The notes beneath the pieces are model-generated. The model was not told the DNA's origin. It made no database searches and saw only the letters and a list, made by a program, of their open reading frames with translations. A stretch of 64,000 bases of DNA from DASXHZ01 sp036488085 (GTDB taxonomy: Bacteria > Acidobacteriota > Thermoanaerobaculia > Gp7-AA8): NCBI GenBank assembly GCA_036488085.1, contig DASXHZ010000012.1:130550-194549 (forward strand), written 5' to 3'. This document shows, one piece after another, positions 24,382-31,258 of this stretch (its first letter is position 1; each line of letters opens with the position of its first letter). A program made the position numbers and the translations under genes.

Positions 24382-25253
24382 AACAGAACCACCTCGCCGC
24401 CTTCGCGATCCTCGTCGTCGCCTGCGCCTGGGGCTCGACGTTCGCGCTGATCAAGAACGTTCTGCGCTCGATCGCGCCGGAGCCGTTCATCGCCATCCGC
24501 TTCCTGATCGCCGGTGCGTTTCTCTGCACCATCGTGTTCTATCGCCGTTCGCTCACCGCCGCTGCGCTGGCCCCGAGCGCACTCCTCGGTACGCTCGTTT
24601 TCATCGGCTACTGGGCGCAGACGCGCGGCCTCCTCTTCATCTCGCCGTCGCGGTCGGCTTTCCTGACCGGGTTGTATGTCGTGATCGTGCCGTTCGCGGA
24701 CCGGCTCGTCCGCGGCAACCGCCCGCCGCTCACCGCCTGGATCGCCTCAGTACTGGCGGTCCTCGGCACGTCGTGGCTGATCGGCGGATTCGACACGCGT
24801 CCGTCGATCGGCGACGTGCTGACGCTGGTATGCGCCGTCTGTTTCGCGCTTCATGTCGTCTACACGGCCGACTACACGGCGCGCCATTCGGCGATCGGCC
24901 TCGCGGCGATCCAGGTACTGATCGTCGGCGTCGAAGCGACCCCGGCCTCCTTCATCGCACCGCGGATCGCGTTGACGCGCGAGGTGGTCGTGGTCGTCCT
25001 CTTCACCGCCATCGTGACGACGGCGCTCGCCTTCGTCGCGCTCATGTGGGGCCAGGCGCGCGTGACGGCGACGGAAGCCGCCGTCATCCTCTCTTTCGAG
25101 CCGGTGGCCGCATCCATCACGTCCGTCGCGTTTTACGGAGAGCCGCTGACGCATGGCATCGTGGTCGGCGGGCTGCTGATCCTCGCGGCAATGATGATTG
25201 CGACCGGAGGGGCGGACGCCTTCGTCCGCCCGGCGCGGCGAACGCCGCGCTGA
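24378..25253 (+). CDS. EamA-family (DMT superfamily) transporter
   Basis: A 291-residue protein with ten TM helices in two five-helix EamA repeats. The first repeat includes FAILVVACAWGSTFALIKN and FIAIRFLIAGAFL; the second ends with ATEAAVILSFEPVAASITS and LTHGIVVGGLLILAAMMIA. It resembles small-metabolite exporters; substrate unknown. It starts at a GTG overlapping the preceding small gene. Its last 14 codons are made of two back-to-back GC hairpins, so the C-terminal tail (GGADAFVRPARRTPR) may have been added by a repeat. Confidence 0.9.
   Translation: MKQNHLAAFAILVVACAWGSTFALIKNVLRSIAPEPFIAIRFLIAGAFLCTIVFYRRSLTAAALAPSALLGTLVFIGYWAQTRGLLFISPSRSAFLTGLYVVIVPFADRLVRGNRPPLTAWIASVLAVLGTSWLIGGFDTRPSIGDVLTLVCAVCFALHVVYTADYTARHSAIGLAAIQVLIVGVEATPASFIAPRIALTREVVVVVLFTAIVTTALAFVALMWGQARVTATEAAVILSFEPVAASITSVAFYGEPLTHGIVVGGLLILAAMMIATGGADAFVRPARRTPR
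25210..25250. repeat. Two adjacent GC hairpins at the end of a coding region
   Basis: GGGCGGACG (25210-25218) pairs with CGTCCGCCC (25223-25231), and GCGCGGCG (25233-25240) pairs with CGCCGCGC (25243-25250). Both are perfect and end at the TGA of the EamA gene. GGGCGGACG recurs at about 25263, suggesting a REP-like element. Confidence 0.5.
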
Positions 25254-25315
25254 CGCGCGGCTGGGCGGACGAGAGTGTCTACCCCTCCCTGGCCGAGGCG
25301 TCCGACGTCCTACGC

Positions 25316-25321
25316 TAAACT
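25316..25321 (+). promoter_or_regulatory. Putative -10 box for surE
   Basis: TAAACT ends 11 nt before the surE ATG and no Shine-Dalgarno is visible. It fits the short-leader pattern of the window. Confidence 0.45.
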
Positions 25322-25332
25322 GCGCCGTCCAC

Positions 25333-26097
25333 ATGCCCCGCATTCTGGTCACAAACGACGACGGCATCTACAGCGAAGGTCTGCGCAAGCTCGCGGCGGT
25401 GGTCGCGCCGCTGGGCGAAGTGACCATCGTCGCCCCCGACCGCGAACAGAGCGCGGCGTCGCATGCGCTGACGCTCAACCGGCCGCTCCGCATGATGAAG
25501 CTCGAGGAAAACGAATGGATCGTCGACGGCACGCCGACCGACTGCGTCAACCTCGCCGTCCTGAAGGTGATGCGCGATGCGCGCCCCGACATCGTCGTCT
25601 CCGGCATCAACTTCGGCCCGAACCTCGGCGACGACGTCACCTACTCCGGCACCATCTCGGCCGCGTTCGAAGGGGCGCTGCTCAACATCCCGTCGATCGC
25701 CTTTTCGGCGCTCGTCGGCGAGCACTTCTCGTTTGACCGCTGCGCGGCGTTCGCCGGCGCGCTGGTGCGCCATGCACTGGAGCACGAGCGCGATCCGAAC
25801 GTGATCCTCAACGTCAACTTTCCGGTCGGGCCGTTCACCGGCGTCAAGGTGACGAAGCTCGGACGGCGCATCTATTCGGAAGCGGTGATCGAACGGCAGG
25901 ACCCGCGCGGGCGGTCGTATTACTGGATCGGCGCCGGCCCGCCGACGTGGTACCCCGGCGAGGGGACCGACTTCGAGGCGGTGCAAGGCGGCTACGTCTC
26001 GATCACGCCGCTGCACCTCGACCTCACCCACCACGCATCGATCTCGCGGCTCGCGCCGCTCGAGGAGCTCCTTGGCGACGTCGCAAAAAACGCCTAG
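25333..26097 (+). CDS. surE: 5'-nucleotidase/survival protein SurE
   Basis: A 254-residue SurE nucleoside-monophosphate phosphatase of normal length. The start MPRILVTNDDGIYSEG gives the metal-binding Asp pair. S and N ligands lie in APDREQSAASHALT and SGINFGPNLGDDVTYSGTISAA. An upstream in-frame extension is not protein-like, so the ATG at 25333 is used. Its last codons overlap the start of pcm, giving the familiar surE-pcm stationary-phase repair pair. Confidence 0.95.
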   Translation: MPRILVTNDDGIYSEGLRKLAAVVAPLGEVTIVAPDREQSAASHALTLNRPLRMMKLEENEWIVDGTPTDCVNLAVLKVMRDARPDIVVSGINFGPNLGDDVTYSGTISAAFEGALLNIPSIAFSALVGEHFSFDRCAAFAGALVRHALEHERDPNVILNVNFPVGPFTGVKVTKLGRRIYSEAVIERQDPRGRSYYWIGAGPPTWYPGEGTDFEAVQGGYVSITPLHLDLTHHASISRLAPLEELLGDVAKNA

Positions 26098-26758
26098 CGC
26101 GAGCGCCGCGGAAGAGCGTGAGTTCGCGCACCAGCGGACACTCATGGTCGATCGCCACGTCGCGTCGCGCGGCGTCACCAACGACAGGATCCTGAAGGCG
26201 ATGCGCGAGGTGCCGCGGCACCGGTTCGTGCCGCAGGTGGTGGCGTCGAAAGCGTACGGCCCCGGCGCGCTTCCGATCGGCAAGGGGCAGACGATCTCGC
26301 AGCCCTACATCGTGGCGCGGATGATCGAGCTGCTCGACCTCGGCGGCAACGAAAAGGTGCTGGAGATTGGCACGGGAACGGGATACCAGGCGGTCGTACT
26401 CTCGAAACTGTGCGCCAAAGTCTTCTCGATCGAACGGGTCAACGAGCTCGCACTCCGCGCGGCGGAGGTCATCCGCGAGCTGAAGATCCACAACGTCTCG
26501 GTGAAGGTGTTCGACGGCACGTACGGTTGGTCGGACCAGGCGCCGTTCGACCGCATCATCGTCGCCGCCGCAGGGCCGGAAGTCCCCGAGCCGCTGCTGC
26601 AACAGCTCAAACGAACCGGGAAGCTTGTCATGCCGATCGGGCCGGAAGGAGCGCAGCGGCTCGCGCTCGTGACGCGCGTCGGGACGCAATGGCGCATCGA
26701 GGATCGCGGTACCGCCGAATTCGTTCCGCTCGTCGGAAAGTTCGGCTGGAAGGAGTGA
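26072..26758 (+). CDS. pcm: Protein-L-isoaspartate O-methyltransferase
   Basis: A 228-residue repair methyltransferase that methylates isoaspartyl residues using SAM. Motifs: PRHRFVPQ and YGPGALPIGKGQTISQPYIV before the SAM site VLEIGTGTGYQAVVLSKL, then RIIVAAAGPEVPEPLLQQL. A TTG at 26072 inside the end of surE is used as start; an ATG at 26143 (MVDRHVASRGV) is an alternative and would still keep the whole enzyme. It is the second gene of the surE-pcm pair. Confidence 0.93.
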   Translation: MATSQKTPSASAAEEREFAHQRTLMVDRHVASRGVTNDRILKAMREVPRHRFVPQVVASKAYGPGALPIGKGQTISQPYIVARMIELLDLGGNEKVLEIGTGTGYQAVVLSKLCAKVFSIERVNELALRAAEVIRELKIHNVSVKVFDGTYGWSDQAPFDRIIVAAAGPEVPEPLLQQLKRTGKLVMPIGPEGAQRLALVTRVGTQWRIEDRGTAEFVPLVGKFGWKE

Positions 26759-26762
26759 GCCC

Positions 26763-27221
26763 ATGCGCGCCCGCGGGCTGCTGATCGCCACGGCGATCGT
26801 CTCCGCGATCCTCGGGGCCGTCGTCGCGTACCTCGTCCTCACCGTTCCGAACGACATCCAGGCCGCCGCGCTGATGAAGCGCGCGAAAGATCAGATCGCA
26901 TCGGGAAAGATGGATCAGGCTCAGACGTCGCTCGCGAAGATCGTCCAACAGTATCCGCGCACCGATGCCGCGGCCGCCGCGACCCTCGCACTCATTCGTC
27001 TCCGCGACGACGATACGGCGCAGACGCAGCACGAGCTCAAGACCATCCGCGAATCGCTGTCGATGACCGTGGCGCGACTCGCCGCCGCCGAGAACGAGAT
27101 CAACACCATCAAGTCGACTCCGCCGCCCGCCGCGGCCGTCGTTCCCGCTCCGAAGCCCGAGCCGGTGAAGAAGGCGCCGGCCAAGAAGGCCCCCGTGAAG
27201 AAAAAGCGCCGCCGCCGGTGA
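26763..27221 (+). CDS. Membrane-anchored TPR-like protein with Lys/Pro/Ala tail
   Basis: A 152-residue protein. An N-terminal TM helix (LLIATAIVSAILGAVVAYLVL) is followed by a TPR-like pair (LMKRAKDQIASGKMDQAQTS and RTDAAAAATLALIRL), a helical stretch, then a Pro/Ala linker and a tail of repeated KKAPAKKAPVKKK ending in RRRR. The tail resembles histone-H1-like basic tails and may bind acidic polymers or nucleic acid. It follows pcm by 4 nt and may be in the same operon. No family name can be given. Confidence 0.65.
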   Translation: MRARGLLIATAIVSAILGAVVAYLVLTVPNDIQAAALMKRAKDQIASGKMDQAQTSLAKIVQQYPRTDAAAAATLALIRLRDDDTAQTQHELKTIRESLSMTVARLAAAENEINTIKSTPPPAAAVVPAPKPEPVKKAPAKKAPVKKKRRRR

Positions 27222-27227
27222 CATAAT
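27222..27227 (+). promoter_or_regulatory. Putative -10 box for acylphosphatase gene
   Basis: CATAAT ends 9 nt before the ATG at 27237 and no Shine-Dalgarno is present. It sits directly after the stop of the preceding gene. Confidence 0.5.
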
Positions 27228-27236
27228 CGCGCCGCC

Positions 27237-27512
27237 ATGAAAGAGACGCGATTGATCCGGATTCACGGCAAGGTGCAGGGGGTGGGCTACCGCTTCTTCG
27301 CGACGCGCGTCGCGCGGCGGCTCGGGCTGAAGGGATACATCCAGAACAATCGCGACGGGTCGGTCGAAGCTGCGGTCGAGGGCGAAAAAGAGGCGATCGA
27401 CGAGTGGCTCGAAGAGCTGAAGGAAGGGCCGCGCTACGCCGAGGTGACCAAGATCGACCAGGAGTCGAAGGACTACACCGGCCGTCTGCCGGACTTTGAC
27501 GTCAAGTTCTGA
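27237..27512 (+). CDS. acyP: Acylphosphatase
   Basis: A 91-residue enzyme of normal length. The phosphate-binding loop and catalytic Arg are in GKVQGVGYRFFATRVARR and the catalytic Asn in GYIQNNRDGSVEAAVEG. It hydrolyses acyl phosphates such as 1,3-bisphosphoglycerate. It ends 2 nt before apt, so the two are probably co-transcribed. Confidence 0.93.
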   Translation: MKETRLIRIHGKVQGVGYRFFATRVARRLGLKGYIQNNRDGSVEAAVEGEKEAIDEWLEELKEGPRYAEVTKIDQESKDYTGRLPDFDVKF

Positions 27513-27514
27513 TC

Positions 27515-28039
27515 ATGAGCGCCGACGAGCTGCGATCGTTCATCCGCGACGTCCCCGACTTCCCGAAGGCCGGGATCATCTTCAAAGACATCACCCCGCT
27601 CCTGCGCGATGCGGTGGCGCTCGAGAAAACAGTCCGCCTTCTCGCTGAGCCGTTCCACGGCGAAGGGATCACCAGCGTCGCCGCGATCGAGTCGCGCGGA
27701 TTCATCTTCGGGAGCTGCGTCGCGCGCATCCTCAACTGCGGCTTCGTCCCCATCCGCAAACCGGGCAAGCTGCCGTGGACGAAACGCCGTTACGAGTACG
27801 AGCTCGAATACGGCAAAGACGTCCTCGAGATCCACAACGATGCCGTCGGCAGCAGCGATCGCGTGCTGATCATCGACGACGTCCTCGCCACCGGCGGCAC
27901 GATGGCTGCCGCGGTCGCCCTCGTCTCCGACCTCGGAGCCGAGATCTCCGGCATAGCGACCGTGATGGAGCTCGCCTTCCTCGACGGCAGGCGTAAACTC
28001 ACGAGCGGAGCGAGATTTCACACACTTCTTACCTACTAA
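27515..28039 (+). CDS. apt: Adenine phosphoribosyltransferase
   Basis: A 174-residue purine salvage enzyme converting adenine and PRPP to AMP. The type I PRTase fold is shown by IRDVPDFPKAGIIFKDITPLL, AIESRGFIFGSCVA, and the PRPP-binding loop VLIIDDVLATGGTMAAAV. Length and motifs match E. coli Apt. The frame starts at ATG 27515 just after acyP. Confidence 0.95.
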   Translation: MSADELRSFIRDVPDFPKAGIIFKDITPLLRDAVALEKTVRLLAEPFHGEGITSVAAIESRGFIFGSCVARILNCGFVPIRKPGKLPWTKRRYEYELEYGKDVLEIHNDAVGSSDRVLIIDDVLATGGTMAAAVALVSDLGAEISGIATVMELAFLDGRRKLTSGARFHTLLTY

Positions 28040-28057
28040 TCAACAGTCACCACTCCA

Positions 28058-29485
28058 ATGTACGACCTCATCGTCATCGGCTCGGGACCGGCCGGCGAGA
28101 AGGGTGCGGCCCAGGCGGCGTATTTCGGCAAGAGCGTCGCGCTGATCGAGCGCGACGCGGTGCTCGGCGGCGCTTGCGTCAACACCGGAACCGTCCCGTC
28201 GAAGACGCTGCGCGAGTCGGCGCTCCATCTCTCCGGGTTTTCCATGCGCGCGTTCGGCGACGCGGTCGGCCTCACCATCAAGGACAACATCACCGTCGGC
28301 GACTTCATGCGCCGCAAACAGATCGTCGTCGAGCGCGAGTGGCAGCGCATCGAAGCCAACCTCCGAAGGCACCTCGTCGATCGCTACTCCGGCAACGCCC
28401 GCTTCCTCTCGCCGAACCGTCTCGAGATCTCGAACGCCCTCGGCACGCAGGTGATCGACGGAAACATCATCCTGATCGCCACCGGCTCGTCGCCGTACCG
28501 TCCGTCGAACGTCCCCTTCGACGACGAGTTCATCTGCGACAGCGACTCGATCCTCGGCATCGACGCCATCCCGAAGACGCTCGCCGTCGTCGGCGCCGGC
28601 GTCATCGGCTGCGAGTACGCCTCGATCTTCGCCGCCCTCGGCGTCGAGGTGCACCTCATCGACGGCCGGACCTCGCTCCTCCCGCAGATCGACCGCGAGA
28701 TCATCCGCATCCTCATCGCCGACATGCAGCAGCGACTCGGCGTCGTCATCCACCTCGGCTGCGACGTGGGAGAGATCGACCGCTGCGAGCATGAGGTCGC
28801 TCTGACGCTGAAGGACGGCCACGAGATCGTCTGCGACAAGGTCTTGTACGCCGCCGGCCGCTCCAGCAACACCGCCGACCTCAACCTCGAAGCCGCCGGC
28901 GTGAAGACCGGCAACCGCGGCCTCGTCATCGTCGACGACAACTACCGGACGAACGTCGAGAGCATCTACGCGGCGGGCGACGTCATCGGCTTCCCCGCGC
29001 TGGCGTCGACGTCGATGGAACAGGCCCGCGTCGCCATGGTTCACGCGTTCGACCTCAAGTACAAAACGCGCGTCGCCCCGATCCTCCCCTACGCCATCTA
29101 CACCATCCCCGAGCTAGCGACGGTCGGCCTCACCGAAGAGGAGTGCCGTAAGAAGGGGATCACGCCGGCGACCGGCCGCGCCTCGTACCGAAACAACACC
29201 CGCGGCCAGATCATCGGCGACACGAAGGGGATGATCAAACTCGTCTTCGACCGCGACTCGCTCGCAATCCTCGGCGTCCACATCGTCGGCGAGAACGCCT
29301 CCGAACTCCTGCACACCGGCATGATGGCGATGCAGTTCGGCGGGACGATCAACGCATTCATCGACTGCGTCTTCAACTTCCCCACGCTCGGAGAGGCGTA
29401 CAAGTACGCGGCGTATGATGGCCTCGGAAGCCTCGCCCTCAAACCAAAGACGCTGCCTGAACAACCACAGGAGACCGTCGCATGA
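28058..29485 (+). CDS. sthA: Soluble NAD(P)+ transhydrogenase
   Basis: A 475-residue flavoprotein of the pyridine nucleotide-disulfide oxidoreductase family. FAD binding is at LIVIGSGPAGEKGA, NAD(P) binding at LAVVGAGVIGCEYASIFA, and a second FAD motif at IYAAGDVIG. The active site GGACVNTGTVPSKTLRE has only one of the two redox cysteines, as expected for SthA and unlike lipoamide dehydrogenase. It would balance NADPH and NADH pools. It overlaps the CBS gene by 4 nt. Confidence 0.93.
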   Translation: MYDLIVIGSGPAGEKGAAQAAYFGKSVALIERDAVLGGACVNTGTVPSKTLRESALHLSGFSMRAFGDAVGLTIKDNITVGDFMRRKQIVVEREWQRIEANLRRHLVDRYSGNARFLSPNRLEISNALGTQVIDGNIILIATGSSPYRPSNVPFDDEFICDSDSILGIDAIPKTLAVVGAGVIGCEYASIFAALGVEVHLIDGRTSLLPQIDREIIRILIADMQQRLGVVIHLGCDVGEIDRCEHEVALTLKDGHEIVCDKVLYAAGRSSNTADLNLEAAGVKTGNRGLVIVDDNYRTNVESIYAAGDVIGFPALASTSMEQARVAMVHAFDLKYKTRVAPILPYAIYTIPELATVGLTEEECRKKGITPATGRASYRNNTRGQIIGDTKGMIKLVFDRDSLAILGVHIVGENASELLHTGMMAMQFGGTINAFIDCVFNFPTLGEAYKYAAYDGLGSLALKPKTLPEQPQETVA

Positions 29486-29922
29486 AACAGCTCGCAGAGA
29501 TCATCGAAGACCGTCCGCTGGTACATGTGGGGCTGAGCGAAACGGTGAGCGACGTCGCGCGCCGGATGCGCGAGAAGAACGTCGGCGCAGTGGCAGTGCT
29601 CGACGGCGAGAGGCTGGTCGGCATCTTCTCGGAACGCGACGTCGTCACCCGCGTCGTCGCCGACAATCTCGACGCCGCGCAGACGCCGATCGGCGTGGTC
29701 ATGACGAAGGACCTCATCGTCGCCGATCCAAGCGACGAAATCGACGACGCCGTCCAAAAGATGATCACCGGCAACTGCCGCCACCTCCCGATCGTGAAAG
29801 GCGGCAACCTCCTCGGCATGATCTCGATCCGCGACCTCCTACAGATCGACGACGAGACGAACAAGGCGAAGGCGTCGTTCCTCAACGAACTGGTGACGTA
29901 CTCGCCGGACTACGAGAGCTAG
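29482..29922 (+). CDS. Tandem CBS-domain protein
   Basis: A 146-residue protein made of two CBS domains: VGLSETVSDVARRMREKNVGAVAV...ERDVVTRVV and TKDLIVADPSDEIDDAVQKM...SIRDLLQI. Such Bateman modules bind adenine nucleotides or NAD and regulate partners. The ATGA overlap with sthA suggests a link to nucleotide or redox status. No effector domain is attached. Confidence 0.9.
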   Translation: MKQLAEIIEDRPLVHVGLSETVSDVARRMREKNVGAVAVLDGERLVGIFSERDVVTRVVADNLDAAQTPIGVVMTKDLIVADPSDEIDDAVQKMITGNCRHLPIVKGGNLLGMISIRDLLQIDDETNKAKASFLNELVTYSPDYES

Positions 29923-30037
29923 ATCGGAGGATGCATTGCGAAAGGTATCGCGACGGAGCGACGCGACGCACTCGTTCGCCAACGGCCCTGTTCGTCATCA
30001 TAGTTGCCCCGCCCCCTGATCTCGCCCCGTCAACCTT

Positions 30038-30580
30038 GATCACACCGCGCTCACCCTATATCACCCGAACACACTGCGATCGCCCCGATCACACTGCGTT
30101 CGCCCCGAACACACCGCGTTCATCGTGATCGCAACCGCGCCGGCCGTGAACGCACGCCGTTCAGGGCGATCGCAACCGCGCCGCTCGTGAACTCACGGCG
30201 TTCACGGTGATCGCAGCCGCACCGGTTGTGAACACACGGCGTTCACGGCGAATCGCAACCGCACCGGTCGTGATCACGCGGCGTTCACGACGGTCGCAAC
30301 CGCGCCGCTCGTGATCACACGGCGTTCACGGCGAATCGCAACCGCGCCGGTCGTGATCACGCGGCGTTCACGACAATCGAAATCGCGCCGCTCGTGAACG
30401 CACCGCGTTCACGGCGAATCGCAACCGCGCCGGTCGTGATCACGCGGCGTTCACGACAATCGAAATCGCGCCGCTCGTGAACACACGGCGTTCACGGTGA
30501 ATCGCAACCGCACCGGTCGTGAACACGCGCCGTTCACGGCGAATCGCAGCCGCGCCGGTCGTGATCACGCTGTGATCGGT
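30038..30580. repeat. Minisatellite array with 20-, 41/42- and 83-bp periods
   Basis: The gene-free stretch 29923-30609 is dominated by this array. Three exact 20-bp units (30067-30086, 30087-30106, 30107-30126; consensus GAWCACACYGCGWTCGCCCC) lead into ten 41/42-bp units from 30127 to 30540 and a partial eleventh. Each long unit contains GTGAAC or GTGATC and then GTTCAC about 8 nt later, able to form a short hairpin. Units 6+7 and 8+9 are near-identical 83-bp dimers. The 41/42 alternation does not keep one reading frame. The flanks 29923-30037 and 30581-30609 hold nothing else recognised. Confidence 0.85.
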
Positions 30581-30609
30581 GGCGGCTAGAATGCGTCGCG
30601 ATGCGACGG

Positions 30610-30843
30610 TCAGTCGACCGTCAGACGCAACCGCACCGGCGTGCCGTGGACGTGGACGCCCTGCTGCAGCTCGAAGCCGTCGGCGCCGCCGACATTCTCG
30701 CCGCCCAGGAGCAGGCAGAGACGCGCGAGGTGCTTGAACGCATCCGGCTCCGCTTCGATCACGATCGCGCCGTCTTGCACGGTCGCGCGAAGCGGCGAGC
30801 GGGTGAGACCTTCCAGAGCCATCATCGCCAGGTCGTAGTTCAT
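30610..30843 (-). CDS. Small conserved-looking hypothetical protein
   Basis: A 77-residue protein, MNYDLAMMALEGLTRSPLRA..., with no signal or TM segment. Its amphipathic strands and helix (QDGAIVIEAEPDAFKHLARL) read like a genuine small soluble domain. Its ATG overlaps the stop of the PTPS-family gene as ATGA, so it is probably co-translated with it. It ends beside the minisatellite. No family is recognised. Confidence 0.6.
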   Translation of the reverse strand: MNYDLAMMALEGLTRSPLRATVQDGAIVIEAEPDAFKHLARLCLLLGGENVGGADGFELQQGVHVHGTPVRLRLTVD

Positions 30844-31250
30844 TCGTCCTCACCTCGATAGCAGACCGAGTTCCGTTCGGTCTCGTGCAGCACGACCTGG
30901 TAGAGCTCCCCGACCTCGATCGCCGGCGCGAGCTCCTGCCAGAAGCAGCGTGCGAGGTTCTCGGCGGTCGGGATGACGCCGCGCAAGAAGTCGACGTCGG
31001 TGTTGAGGTTCTTGTGATCGACGCGATCGATCACCGCGGCGCGCATGATGTCCTTCAGCTTTTTCAGATCGATCACCATCCCCGTCTCCGGATCGATCTT
31101 GCCGCGCACGCTGACCTCCAGCGCGTAGTTGTGGCCATGGCCGCCGGGGTTGTCGCACTTGTCGTACATCGTGCGGTTCCAGACCGAGTCGTATTTCGGG
31201 TTGTTGAGGCGATGCGCCGCGGAGAAGGTGAGGCGTGCGGTGACGATCAT
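30840..31250 (-). CDS. 6-pyruvoyl/6-carboxy tetrahydropterin synthase family protein
   Basis: A 136-residue PTPS/QueD-family enzyme. Zinc ligands are the His in FSAAHRL and the two in GGHGHNY. The catalytic Cys lies in KCDNPGGHGHNY, six residues before HGH, a spacing typical of animal-type PTPS, whereas E. coli QueD has a shorter CxxxHGH arrangement. The C-terminal HETERNSVCY carries the pterin-anchoring Glu. It could make tetrahydropterins or serve queuosine synthesis; no other queuosine genes are nearby. It follows the pseudokinase gene by 8 nt. Confidence 0.85.
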   Translation of the reverse strand: MIVTARLTFSAAHRLNNPKYDSVWNRTMYDKCDNPGGHGHNYALEVSVRGKIDPETGMVIDLKKLKDIMRAAVIDRVDHKNLNTDVDFLRGVIPTAENLARCFWQELAPAIEVGELYQVVLHETERNSVCYRGEDE

Positions 31251-31258
31251 TCGGTGAG

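Noticed and set aside
30038..30580. A CRISPR array
   Set aside because: Every part of each unit repeats, including the would-be spacers, the period is 20 then 41/42 bp, and there are no cas genes nearby.
30601..30861. A plus-strand gene with TAGAAT 8 nt before its ATG
   Set aside because: The product is Arg/His/Glu-rich shadow sequence antisense to a better protein at 30610-30843 that is coupled to the PTPS-family gene. The box is noted as a chance match or antisense promoter.
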